Part shown: one piece after another, positions 46,550-54,973 of the stretch
How positions within the stretch are numbered: the first letter of the stretch is position 1
How the letters are laid out: each line of letters starts with the position of its first letter
Assembly: GCA_947629985.1 (NCBI GenBank)
Contig: CANRFV010000001.1
Coordinates: 175,329 to 239,328 of the forward strand
DNA from: an uncultured Clostridia bacterium
GTDB taxonomy: Bacteria; Bacillota; Clostridia; Christensenellales; CAG-314
Direction of reading: 5' to 3'
DNA length: 64,000 nt
Notes under the pieces: model-generated
Databases searched by the model: none
What the model saw: only the letters and a program-made list of their open reading frames with translations
Told to the model about the DNA's origin: nothing
Program-made: the position numbers and the translations under genes

Positions 46550-47825
46550 TGTATATTTGCAAGACCGCCTTTTGGAAATATTCGCCGCGCTCGGCGTAAC
46601 TGCCGAATCTGTCAAAACTTGCGCAAGCGTTGGACATCAGCACGGTACCGCCGCCCCGCTTGGCAAGCGATTGGTAACAATATTGCGCCGCCTGCGCGAT
46701 ATCGGCAAAAATTTCGACGGCAACGCCGTAATGCCGAGCGTCGAGATTTATTCGCTGAGCGGTATCTCCTGCCGCGGCAACGGTAAGAACGTTGGGCGGC
46801 AAACGCTCAAAAATGCCGTCGAAACTTTCGCCCTTGTCCGAGCCGCCCAAAATAAGCGCCAAATTTTCATTGAAACACCGCAACGCGCAAATCGTTGCGT
46901 GGACGTTGGTCGCCTTGCTGTCGTCTACAAAATTTACTCCGTCAACCGTACAAACATATTGTAATCTGTGCGGCAACGGCGTGTAAGTTTTTAACGCGTT
47001 TATCGCAGCGTCGGGCTTAACGCCCATTGCGCAGCATGCCGTAATTGCCGCAAGCGCGTTGGAACGGTTGGGTTTGACGAATTGTTGCAAAAACGGCGCG
47101 GCTATCGCACAACTTTGCGCACCGTCCCGCAATATCACGTTTGCGCCGTCGATATAACAATTTGCCGTTGCGTCGTACAACGAATAGAATAATTTGGTAC
47201 AACGGCACTCTTTCGAGATACTTACGCATGTTTCGTCGTCCGCATTGAATATCGCAAAACCGTTGCGTTGATGAATAAAGTTGTTTTTCTTGGCGCGTAT
47301 GTAATCGGTAACCGTTTTGTGATAATTGAGATGGTCGGTTGCGACGTTTGTACACACGCTTATATACGGCGCAAACGCACTGCAACGATCCAATTGAAAA
47401 CTCGAACTTTCCAAAACGACCGTTTCGTCGCCGCGCACTTGCAGTACTTCGGTGCAAAACGGCACTCCGCCGTTACCCAACAGATATGCGGCAAAATTAC
47501 ATTCGCGCAATATCTTGTAAATCATTTCGCACACGGTCGTTTTGCCATTTGTCCCCGTAACCGATATACACTTGCCTGCACACAGCGGAAAGCAAAATTC
47601 CAATTCGCCTACGACAAACGCACCGCGACGACGCGCTATTTTTACGCCTTTTGCCTGCGGCGGAACGCCAGGACTTAATATAACCAAACTTTTTGAGCAA
47701 AATCGTTCTCTACCGTCAAATCCGTCTGAATCGTCGTACAAAACGGCATTTTTGCCCAATTTTGCCAACATTTCTTTCAAACCATTACCGGTTTTACCCT
47801 TTCCGTAAACTACTATGTTAGGCAT
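46530..47825 (-). CDS. murD: UDP-N-acetylmuramoylalanine-D-glutamate ligase MurD
   Basis: About 431 residues. N-terminal Rossmann domain (VYGKGKTGNGLKEML), ATP loop SVTGTNGKTTVCEM, ESSSFQLD, FVDDSKATNVHATICAL and LILGGSDKG. ATG 47825 sits two bases after the mraY stop with a GGAG site. Confidence 0.96.
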   Translation of the reverse strand: MPNIVVYGKGKTGNGLKEMLAKLGKNAVLYDDSDGFDGRERFCSKSLVILSPGVPPQAKGVKIARRRGAFVVGELEFCFPLCAGKCISVTGTNGKTTVCEMIYKILRECNFAAYLLGNGGVPFCTEVLQVRGDETVVLESSSFQLDRCSAFAPYISVCTNVATDHLNYHKTVTDYIRAKKNNFIHQRNGFAIFNADDETCVSISKECRCTKLFYSLYDATANCYIDGANVILRDGAQSCAIAAPFLQQFVKPNRSNALAAITACCAMGVKPDAAINALKTYTPLPHRLQYVCTVDGVNFVDDSKATNVHATICALRCFNENLALILGGSDKGESFDGIFERLPPNVLTVAAAGDTAQRINLDARHYGVAVEIFADIAQAAQYCYQSLAKRGGGTVLMSNACASFDRFGSYAERGEYFQKAVLQIYSENKKN

Positions 47826-47826
47826 A

Positions 47827-48819
47827 TTATTCTCCAAAACACAACAGAACAAGAGTAATACATATCGTTATTGCACAATAAAACACACAAATACGTGTTT
47901 CGCTCCAATTCTTTTTTTGCAAATGATGATGATACGGCGCCATTAAGAAAACTCGTTTTCCGTGAGTGATCTTGAAGTAGCAAACTTGCACTATTACCGA
48001 TACGCACGAAACGACATACATTATGCCCACGATCGGAATGAACAAGCTGAACCGGGTAAATATTGCAACGCAGGCGACCAACGCGCCCAATGCAAGCGAA
48101 CCCGTATCGCCCATAAACACCTTTGCATTGTTGCAATTGAATAACAAAAACGCAGCAAGCGCGCCGCACCCCACATAACAAAGGGTAATTATGTCTTTCG
48201 CCTGCGAATAAGCGTACGTATCGCCGACGCTTTCGCACAAGGAAAGTTCGCGGTTAAGCAACGCTATCATTCCCGCAAGAAAACATATTGTCGTGCTTGT
48301 AGCCAATCCATCGATACCGTCAGTCAAATTGACTCCGTTTGTGCATGCCAAATAAATGAAAATAACCAGCGGTACTATCCAAAAGCCCACGCCGACCTGT
48401 ATGTCGGTAAAAGGCACGCGTAATTTGTCGCCTATACTTATATCGCCGTAAACAAACAACGCCACCAACACGGCTATCGCCAACTGCACTATTATTTTTT
48501 GATAGGCGTGCAATCCCATATTGCGTTTGAATTTTATTTTGATAAAGTCGTCCAAAAAACCGACAATGCCGTACGCCGCAAATACGGCAAGCGCAACCGC
48601 CGTAGCGCGGTTTTTGAAATTGCAAAATATTGCCGCCACGCAAATAATTGCGACAATAAACGCAATTCCGCCCATGGTAGGCGTACCCTGTTTGCCGCTG
48701 TGTTCGGTAACATACTGCAAAATTTGCTGTCCCGCTTTGGCGCGTTTAAGCACGGGCAAAAGCAACGCGCATGCAAGCAAACACACAAAAAATGCAACTA
48801 AAAAAGCCAATGCGCCCAT
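47827..48819 (-). CDS. mraY: Phospho-N-acetylmuramoyl-pentapeptide transferase MraY
   Basis: Makes lipid I from UDP-MurNAc-pentapeptide and undecaprenyl phosphate. 330 residues, about ten membrane helices: KQGTPTMGGIAF, GFLDDFIKI, CTNGVNLTDGIDGLA (catalytic Asp region), VFMGDTGSLALG and APYHHHL. It directly follows murE; murF, which usually separates them, is absent. Confidence 0.97.
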   Translation of the reverse strand: MGALAFLVAFFVCLLACALLLPVLKRAKAGQQILQYVTEHSGKQGTPTMGGIAFIVAIICVAAIFCNFKNRATAVALAVFAAYGIVGFLDDFIKIKFKRNMGLHAYQKIIVQLAIAVLVALFVYGDISIGDKLRVPFTDIQVGVGFWIVPLVIFIYLACTNGVNLTDGIDGLATSTTICFLAGMIALLNRELSLCESVGDTYAYSQAKDIITLCYVGCGALAAFLLFNCNNAKVFMGDTGSLALGALVACVAIFTRFSLFIPIVGIMYVVSCVSVIVQVCYFKITHGKRVFLMAPYHHHLQKKNWSETRICVFYCAITICITLVLLCFGE

Positions 48820-48861
48820 ATTTCTCCTTTTTACTTTTGCAAATATGTATCCGACCGCATT

Positions 48862-50295
48862 TTACAACTGTTCTTTAAGTAGAAATTTGCGCACAATATC
48901 TACGTCGGAATAGGGAAATTTACGTCCGCGTATTTCCTGATATTCTTCCGCGCCTTTGCCCAATATCGCAACGGTATCCGCCCCAGTTGCCGCCGACAGC
49001 GCATATTCGGTTGCCTGCGACCTGTTCAAAATAACTTTGTATTTGCAAGTAAGGCTTTCCACTACGTCTCGCGCGATCAGTTTGGGGTCTTCGTAACGCG
49101 GGTTGTCGTTGGTAAGCACCGCAAAGTCCGCAAATTGCGAGACAGTTTCCGCCATCAACGGCCGCTTGAACTTGTCCCTGTTGCCGCCGCACCCGAAAAC
49201 AACTATCAATTTGCCTTCGGTCGTCTCTTTCAAAAAGGAAAGAATGTTGCGTATTCCGTCGGGCGTGTGGGCAAAATCCACCACGATACGCGCGCCGTCC
49301 GATCGGACGATCGTTTCGTTTCTGCCGCTTACGCTGTCCACTTCGCCTATCGCGTTTACAACGGTGTCTATATCAATTCCCATAACAAATGCGCAAGTTG
49401 CCGCAGCCAATGTGTTGTATACGTTGAATTTTCCCGCCAAACGCGTGTTTATAACCGCGTTTTGCCCCTTAATTTCCACTTGATAGACCGACGAATCTTT
49501 GCAAAGTTTAATATCTTTTGCAACGACATCGGCATTGCCTTCTACGCTGTAAGTAACCGACGGGCGCATTTGCGCAATTTCACGACCGAGCGCGTCGTCA
49601 ACGTTAGTTACTATATTTTTGACGTATTTTTCGGTAAAAAAACTCTTTTTTGCGGCAGCGTACGCTTCCATCGTGCGGAAAAAGTCCAAATGATCTTGCG
49701 AAAAGTTGGTAAAAATAGCAATATCCGAATGTATGCCATCCATCTTGTGCAAAGCGATGGCGTGCGCTGACACTTCCATTACCACAACGTCTACGTTATT
49801 CAAATACATTTGCCTGAACCAATAATGCAATTGAATGGGATCGGGAGTCGTCAAGCCCGTGGATCGGCGCTGAGCATTGAAGAATATGCCGTTTGTGCCT
49901 ATCACCGCGGTATTGTAACCTGCTTTTGTCAATATCGATTCCAAAATATACGACGTGGAAGTTTTGCCGTTGGTACCTACAACAGATATTATTTTGAGTT
50001 TGTCGGCGCAATTGTCATAAAAATTTTTTGCCGCCAAAGCCATTGCGGAACGCACGTCCTTTACCAATATTTGCAACGCTTGCGTTTCAAGCAGATGTTC
50101 GCACACAATAGCAACCGCGCCGTCTCCTATGGCTTTGCTGTAAAAATCGTGCCCGTCGTATTTGGCGCCTTTTATGCAAAAAAACAGACTTCCCTGCGTT
50201 ACCGTCGAAGTGTCGCATGACAAAGACAATATTTCGGGATTGCCGCTGCCGATCAATTCGTAAGCGATACCGTTTAACAACTGTTGCAAATACAT
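48862..50295 (-). CDS. murE: UDP-MurNAc-tripeptide synthetase MurE (meso-DAP type)
   Basis: 477 residues. ATP loop VVGTNGKTSTSYI, GLTTPDP, ISAHAI-like EVSAHAIAL, GRNE, VDFAHTPDG, and DNPRYEDP. The DNPR motif is the known marker for meso-diaminopimelate as the third residue, so the wall is probably DAP-type. Its ribosome site lies just after a terminator-like hairpin. Confidence 0.97.
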   Translation of the reverse strand: MYLQQLLNGIAYELIGSGNPEILSLSCDTSTVTQGSLFFCIKGAKYDGHDFYSKAIGDGAVAIVCEHLLETQALQILVKDVRSAMALAAKNFYDNCADKLKIISVVGTNGKTSTSYILESILTKAGYNTAVIGTNGIFFNAQRRSTGLTTPDPIQLHYWFRQMYLNNVDVVVMEVSAHAIALHKMDGIHSDIAIFTNFSQDHLDFFRTMEAYAAAKKSFFTEKYVKNIVTNVDDALGREIAQMRPSVTYSVEGNADVVAKDIKLCKDSSVYQVEIKGQNAVINTRLAGKFNVYNTLAAATCAFVMGIDIDTVVNAIGEVDSVSGRNETIVRSDGARIVVDFAHTPDGIRNILSFLKETTEGKLIVVFGCGGNRDKFKRPLMAETVSQFADFAVLTNDNPRYEDPKLIARDVVESLTCKYKVILNRSQATEYALSAATGADTVAILGKGAEEYQEIRGRKFPYSDVDIVRKFLLKEQL

Positions 50296-50314
50296 TTATT
50301 TCTCCGAAAAAAAA

Positions 50315-50340
50315 TCTATACGGCAGTTTGTCCGTATAGA
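50315..50340 (-). terminator. Intrinsic terminator-like hairpin between the PBP gene and murE
   Basis: A perfect 9-bp stem (TCTATACGG/CCGTATAGA) with an 8-nt loop, followed on the minus strand by eight T and then at once by the murE ribosome site. It lies inside what should be one continuous cell-wall operon, and no new promoter is visible between it and murE. Confidence 0.8.
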
Positions 50341-50381
50341 TTATTTTATTTTTATATTCGGTTAAATATGAATATGCCGCG

Positions 50382-52118
50382 TTACTCGGCAGGAGCAATA
50401 TTTTTGTAATTTATTATCTCTTGAAAAATCAATTTTGCATACGGCGCCGCCACTATCGAGCCGTAACTTTGTCCCTGCGGCTCATCTACGATCATCAACA
50501 CCAGATATTGCGGATCGCGCACAGGGAAAAATCCTATAAACGACGATACGTATTTGCCCGTTGCCAACGCGCCGTCAACAAACTTTTGTGCGGTTCCCGT
50601 TTTTCCGCCTATTTCGTAACCGTCGATCTTGGCATTTTTGCCGCCGCCTTCATCTACTACTCTTTGCAACATTGTAGCAATTTGCTTGCTTGTTTGCTCG
50701 CTGATCGCTCTGTTTACCACTGTGGGCGTAAATTGCTTTACTACCTGCCCCGTAGTGGGATCGCTTATTTCTTTTACGAGATACGGCTGCATCAACAAGC
50801 CGCCGTTTACTGCGGCTGCCGTAGCCATACACAGTTGCAATGCCGTAACGGCAATGGTCTGACCAAAGCCTATGCGCGCAAGATCGCCGTTTGTAACGGC
50901 GTTTTCGGGCACTAAAATACCCGCCTGTTCGCCGGAAAAATCAATGCCCGTAGCCGAACCGTAACCGAATTTTTCAAGGTAATCGTACATAGTCTGCTTG
51001 CCCAAAGACAACGCTATGTCCGTAAAGATAGGGTTGCAACTGTTATTGAGCGCGTCGGACAGCGTTTGGTTGGAATGTTTGCCGTTGGCGTGCTTTGTCC
51101 AACAACTTATTTTGGAACCGTCTATTATGCGTGTGCCGGAAGAATTTGCAAATACGTGTTCCGCCGAAAACGCGCGCGGATTGCCGCGACGATATTCTTC
51201 CAGACATGCCGACGCGGTAAGAACTTTGAATGTGGAGCCCGGCTCGTATACGTCGGTAAGCAACGTATTTTTGGAATACTTCATCAAATATTCCAGATTG
51301 TCGCGCGGCAAATTGTTCAGATCCACGCTCGGTTTAGACGCCATGGCAAGTATTTCGCCCGTTTTTACGTCCAACACAATGCATCGGACGGCTTGCGGAT
51401 TTTGTTGGTACATAGCCAACTGCAAAACGTTTTCCGCAACGGTCTGAATTACCGCGTCTATGGTAAGCGTTACGGTCAAACCGTTTATTGCGGGAATATA
51501 CGTCATAGATCCGTCGGGCAACTCTTTGCCTATCAAATCGGTTTCGGTAAGCAAAGCGCCGTTTATTCCCTGTAAATATTTGTCGTAATAGGCTTCGATA
51601 CCCGTCTGTCCCAAACCGTCGGAAGATACAAAGCCCAAAACCTGCGACAAAAAATCGCCGTACACGTAACTTCTGATACCTTCCGACGCCAAATATACGC
51701 CTTGCAGATTCAATTCGCGTATTTGTTGCGCCGCGTCGGGCTGTATTTGCCTTTTTAGCGTAACTTCCGACACACCGCGCTTGGTAAGTTTGTCGTACAA
51801 CGTCTGTCGGTCTATTCTCAGCAACGCGCTCAGCGCGTCGGCGCACATATCCGCGTCGGTAACGCTTTGCGGTCGGGCATAAACGCCAAACCCCGTTTGC
51901 GTAGTGGCAAGCAAATTTCCGTTTGTATCAACTATATCGCCGCGATAGGCTTTTATCGGCAAGTCGCGTTGCCATTGATCGGCTGCTTTGGCTTGCAGTT
52001 GTCTGCCCCAAACTACTTGTATATACGCCAATCTCAAAAATATGCATAGCAATAAAAAAATTGCCGCCACAACAAGTGCCAGCAATCTCTTTTTCGATTC
52101 GTAATAAGTATGTTGCAA
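50382..52118 (-). CDS. Class B penicillin-binding protein (PBP2B/SpoVD-like transpeptidase)
   Basis: 578 residues. N-terminal membrane anchor (about 12-34), dimerisation domain, then transpeptidase with SxxK in EPGSTFKVL, SxN in NNSCNP and KTG in GGKTGTAQ. There is no C-terminal PASTA domain. The position after ftsL and before murE is that of ftsI/spoVD, so it is the likely septal transpeptidase partner of FtsW; a spore-specific role cannot be told apart. The start is TTG with a GGGGG-rich site, right after the ftsL stop. Confidence 0.93.
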   Translation of the reverse strand: MQHTYYESKKRLLALVVAAIFLLLCIFLRLAYIQVVWGRQLQAKAADQWQRDLPIKAYRGDIVDTNGNLLATTQTGFGVYARPQSVTDADMCADALSALLRIDRQTLYDKLTKRGVSEVTLKRQIQPDAAQQIRELNLQGVYLASEGIRSYVYGDFLSQVLGFVSSDGLGQTGIEAYYDKYLQGINGALLTETDLIGKELPDGSMTYIPAINGLTVTLTIDAVIQTVAENVLQLAMYQQNPQAVRCIVLDVKTGEILAMASKPSVDLNNLPRDNLEYLMKYSKNTLLTDVYEPGSTFKVLTASACLEEYRRGNPRAFSAEHVFANSSGTRIIDGSKISCWTKHANGKHSNQTLSDALNNSCNPIFTDIALSLGKQTMYDYLEKFGYGSATGIDFSGEQAGILVPENAVTNGDLARIGFGQTIAVTALQLCMATAAAVNGGLLMQPYLVKEISDPTTGQVVKQFTPTVVNRAISEQTSKQIATMLQRVVDEGGGKNAKIDGYEIGGKTGTAQKFVDGALATGKYVSSFIGFFPVRDPQYLVLMIVDEPQGQSYGSIVAAPYAKLIFQEIINYKNIAPAE

Positions 52119-52119
52119 T

Positions 52120-52737
52120 TTAGCCCCCGAATACGTTGCTTAACCAATCGCACAATGAATCAAACCAATTTGTTTGAACCTCGAAATTTTGCGCGGGCCT
52201 TGTTTCCAACTCGGTGTACTCTAACGTATTGGAACTCGAAGCGTCGATATATCCCAATTCCGTTGCTCTTTCGATAAGAGCCTGATAATCTTCGGTTTGT
52301 ACTTCTTCGGTAAGTTGCGCCAATTGCGCTGTCGCCTGACTATAATCGATACTCAGTTGCGTAGCCGCACCGAAAGTGCTGCCTACCGATACGGAACAGA
52401 GCGTTACGGCAATTACCAATGCCAATACCACAATTGCGTAACTTGCAATCAAAACTTTGCTTTTGGTTGTAAGACGCGATTTACCGACAACTTTTTCTTC
52501 GGAATAGTTGCGGTTGTAACTCATCGTCATTGTTTGCGTTGTGGGTTGTATATCTGCGGAATTGTTTACTTCCGGTTCTTCAACCGCCGTCAGCGCGCCC
52601 AACTTTTGTTGGATACCGGCAAGAGAAAACTCCTGCGTATCCTGATAACTGTCGCCGGAATAAGACGTTTTCAAATCTGCGTAAACGTCTTGTTGAACAT
52701 TTTGTTGACTATTCCTTGCGTCATTGCTCCATTGCAT
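52120..52737 (-). CDS. FtsL-like divisome membrane protein
   Basis: 205 residues. A hydrophilic N-terminus of about 90 residues, rich in Gln, Ser and Asn, precedes one membrane helix (VLIASYAIVVLALVIAVTLCSV) and an external part that starts as a short coiled coil (LSIDYSQATAQLAQLTEEV). Sequence similarity to FtsL is not obvious; the call rests on topology and the position between rsmH and the class B PBP. The cytoplasmic tail is unusually long for FtsL. Confidence 0.65.
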   Translation of the reverse strand: MQWSNDARNSQQNVQQDVYADLKTSYSGDSYQDTQEFSLAGIQQKLGALTAVEEPEVNNSADIQPTTQTMTMSYNRNYSEEKVVGKSRLTTKSKVLIASYAIVVLALVIAVTLCSVSVGSTFGAATQLSIDYSQATAQLAQLTEEVQTEDYQALIERATELGYIDASSSNTLEYTELETRPAQNFEVQTNWFDSLCDWLSNVFGG

Positions 52738-52761
52738 TGTATTTACCGCCCTGCGTTCTTA

Positions 52762-53697
52762 TTACTTTTTTGCAAAAACTCTTAATTTTGCACTTTGAGA
52801 TCGTAAATTTTTTTCTATTTCTTCTTGGGATGGAGTAATCGGTTTTTTTGTTACCGAATAACCTTTTGCTCTGTGGTTGCACACACAAACTGGTAGATTG
52901 GGCGGACAGACACAGTCCATTGCAAAATCGGAAAAACAATGTTTGACAATTCTGTCCTCCAACGAGTGGAATGTAATTACCGCTATTCTCCCGTTGGCTT
53001 TTAGCCTCTCTACCGCATCAAATAGAAACCCGTCTAATCCGTCCAGTTCTTTATTTACCTCGATGCGTAACGCTTGGAAAGTGCGTTTCGCAGGGTGGCT
53101 GCCCTTTATTTGAGCAGAGCGGGGAATAGATTGTTCAATTACCCCCACCAACTGTCCACAAGTCTCTATATAATTTTTTTCTCTGAATACCGAAATGTTG
53201 TGTGCTATCTGTTTAGCAAATTTTTCCTCCCCGTAATCGCGTATTATTGTAAATAACTTGTATTCTTCGTAACCGTTTACTACGTCTTTAGCAGTAAGAT
53301 CTTGCGAAGCGTCCATTCTCATATCAAGCGGAGCGCTGTCCGACATATACGAAAACCCACGTGATTTGTTGTCGATTTGGTAAGAACTTACTCCCAAGTC
53401 CGCCAATATTCCGTCTACTTTGTCAATGCCGAGTTCGTCGAGAATTGCCGAAAGTTTTTTGAAATCGCTGTGTACAAACCTGACGTTTTTGTTGTTGTAA
53501 AATCTCAGTTTGCAAGCGGATATCGCTTCGATGTCTTTGTCTATATCGATCAACAAGCCGTTGGGGCCGAGACGTTTCAATATTTCGTAAGAGTGTCCGC
53601 CGCCGCCCGCAGTACAATCGACATATATGCCGTCGGGTCGGATATTAAGCGCCTCGATACTTTCGTTTAGCAACACCGATGTGTGTGCGAAAATCAT
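52762..53697 (-). CDS. rsmH: 16S rRNA (cytosine1402-N4)-methyltransferase RsmH (MraW)
   Basis: 311 residues: VLLNESIEAL, SAM motif VDCTAGGGGHSYEIL, DGILADLGVSSYQID, FTFHSLEDR-like VITFHSLEDRIVK. It follows mraZ by one base, the universal arrangement. Confidence 0.97.
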   Translation of the reverse strand: MIFAHTSVLLNESIEALNIRPDGIYVDCTAGGGGHSYEILKRLGPNGLLIDIDKDIEAISACKLRFYNNKNVRFVHSDFKKLSAILDELGIDKVDGILADLGVSSYQIDNKSRGFSYMSDSAPLDMRMDASQDLTAKDVVNGYEEYKLFTIIRDYGEEKFAKQIAHNISVFREKNYIETCGQLVGVIEQSIPRSAQIKGSHPAKRTFQALRIEVNKELDGLDGFLFDAVERLKANGRIAVITFHSLEDRIVKHCFSDFAMDCVCPPNLPVCVCNHRAKGYSVTKKPITPSQEEIEKNLRSQSAKLRVFAKK

Positions 53698-53698
53698 T

Positions 53699-54139
53699 TT
53701 ACGTCCTTTCGTGCAAATCTTTGAATGTTGCGTCCAAACCGCTTACGGATCTGTCTAAGTTGTTGCAACGATCGACATATCTTTCTTCCGACCAAATTTC
53801 CGCGTGGTTTCTCGCTCCGACAATGCGAACGTCCTTTCGGATCTCTTCGACTGTCATCAAGTCGGCAGGTATCATAAAACGTCCTTGTGCGTCCGCTACA
53901 ACCACCGCCGCCAGTTCCGTCAAACGACGTATACTCTCTGCCGCGTCGGGATCGAGCGGATCAAGTTCGTCCAAGCGCTTTAACAACGGACAATTTTCAT
54001 CGTTCGGGTAGACGAATATGCAACCGCCGCAACCGGGAGTAAGGATATAACTGTTGCCCAACTCTTCACGGAATTTGGACGGCAGGCGCAGTCTGTTTTT
54101 GTCGTCCAACGAATGTTGATAATTGCCGAACAAGAACAT
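53699..54139 (-). CDS. mraZ: Transcriptional regulator MraZ
   Basis: 146 residues, two AbrB-like SpoVT domains: MFLFGNYQHSLDDKNRLRLP and GRFMIPADLM. It binds repeats upstream of its own operon and represses or tunes the cell-wall/division cluster. ATG 54139 has a GGGAGGTG site; the 20 extra residues upstream in the open frame overlap the promoter and are excluded. Confidence 0.96.
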   Translation of the reverse strand: MFLFGNYQHSLDDKNRLRLPSKFREELGNSYILTPGCGGCIFVYPNDENCPLLKRLDELDPLDPDAAESIRRLTELAAVVVADAQGRFMIPADLMTVEEIRKDVRIVGARNHAEIWSEERYVDRCNNLDRSVSGLDATFKDLHERT

Positions 54140-54170
54140 TAGTCTACACCTCCCGATTTTTTGTAAGAGT

Positions 54171-54217
54171 ATTGTAGCACATTGTCTAACCATTTTCAAC
54201 CCTTTTTAACCACTTTT
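54171..54217 (-). promoter_or_regulatory. mraZ promoter with three MraZ-type operator repeats
   Basis: Minus strand: -35 TTGAAA (54194-54199), -10 TACAAT (54171-54176), spacer 17 bp. Three GGTT boxes, each behind an A-rich run, start exactly 10 bp apart (54208-54211, 54198-54201, 54188-54191). Spaced direct repeats of this kind are the MraZ operator pattern; they overlap the -35, which fits autorepression. Confidence 0.7.
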
Positions 54218-54248
54218 TTGAAAATTTTTCATTATTTTTTATAAATTT

Positions 54249-54255
54249 TTCGACA
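54249..54255 (-). promoter_or_regulatory. Possible Spo0A box upstream of the mraZ promoter
   Basis: TGTCGAA on the minus strand, a perfect 0A-box core, about 50 bp upstream of the mraZ -35. A second copy with one mismatch (AGTCGAA) lies at 54295-54301. The stretch 54218-54514 is otherwise AT-rich and shows no gene I trust. Confidence 0.35.
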
Positions 54256-54514
54256 AACCGGTCAAAATCGAAAATTTAATTTGAATTTTCATTTTTCGAC
54301 TCGATATTTTATAATATTACCGCGGTAAATATAATTCGGCAAAAATCGCGCAGAATAATAGTACGACGTTTGCGCCGCCGAACATAATGCGTTAAAACAC
54401 AAAAACATCAAACAAACCGCAATATCGACATTGCACGCAACTGCACCACGTACGAAAATTGCAATTGCAGCAAACGTTGCAGCGGACAAATAGCAAATAA
54501 ACAAGAGCATATAA

Positions 54515-54559
54515 AATGGCGGCGAACAAAACGCTTTACGCATTTTATCTGCCGCCATT
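54515..54559 (-). terminator. Terminator after the gene remnant
   Basis: An outer 9-bp stem (AATGGCGGC/GCCGCCATT) and an inner 7-bp stem with one wobble (around 54528-54546), followed on the minus strand by TTATATG. It lies 32 bp beyond the remnant's stop codon. Confidence 0.6.
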
Positions 54560-54590
54560 GGCGCAATAATTTAAGACTTTTATGTTGTGA

Positions 54591-54888
54591 TTACTCGAAC
54601 TGGCCTGTTACCATTTGTTCCTTGGTAACTGCAGCGTAAAAATAGTAAAATGTTTTAATAACTTCTCCATTGGCTTTGTGTTGATGACCGGATACCGACG
54701 GTTTGCAGTTTGTTATAGGCCACTCGGGTGAATTCACTCAACGCGGATGGGCTGTCGTACTCGAACAACGCTTTTACTTTCTCTTTTCCTATTGCTATGC
54801 GTTTAGTCTTGGACAAGTCCTTGGGAATCGAGTCTATAATCGGTTGCAGTATACTGTCATCTTGGCAGTCTACCCAATCGAACTGTAT
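54591..54888 (-). pseudogene. Frameshifted 3' remnant of an unrecognised gene
   Basis: Two reading frames join into one protein-like tail. The first runs from 54888 (QFDWVDCQDDSILQPIID..., then SKTKRIAIGKEKVKALFEYD...) up to about LQTVG. A single frameshift near 54690 leads into SGHQHKANGEVIKTFYYFYA, ending KEQMVTGQFE and a stop at 54591. No start codon with a ribosome site is present, and an in-frame stop precedes the segment, so the 5' part has been lost. The family is not recognised. A terminator follows. Confidence 0.6.
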
Positions 54889-54973
54889 TTATAATAAAAA
54901 CGCGTACTTTTATACGTACTTTGAATAATCGCGCCGACAAAACGCAAAATCGAATTGTACGCTTGAAAATCGG

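Noticed and set aside
54289..54558. 89-codon hydrophobic reading frame on the minus strand
   Set aside because: It starts inside the terminator hairpin of the gene remnant, has no ribosome site, and overlaps the AT-rich region with the 0A-like boxes.
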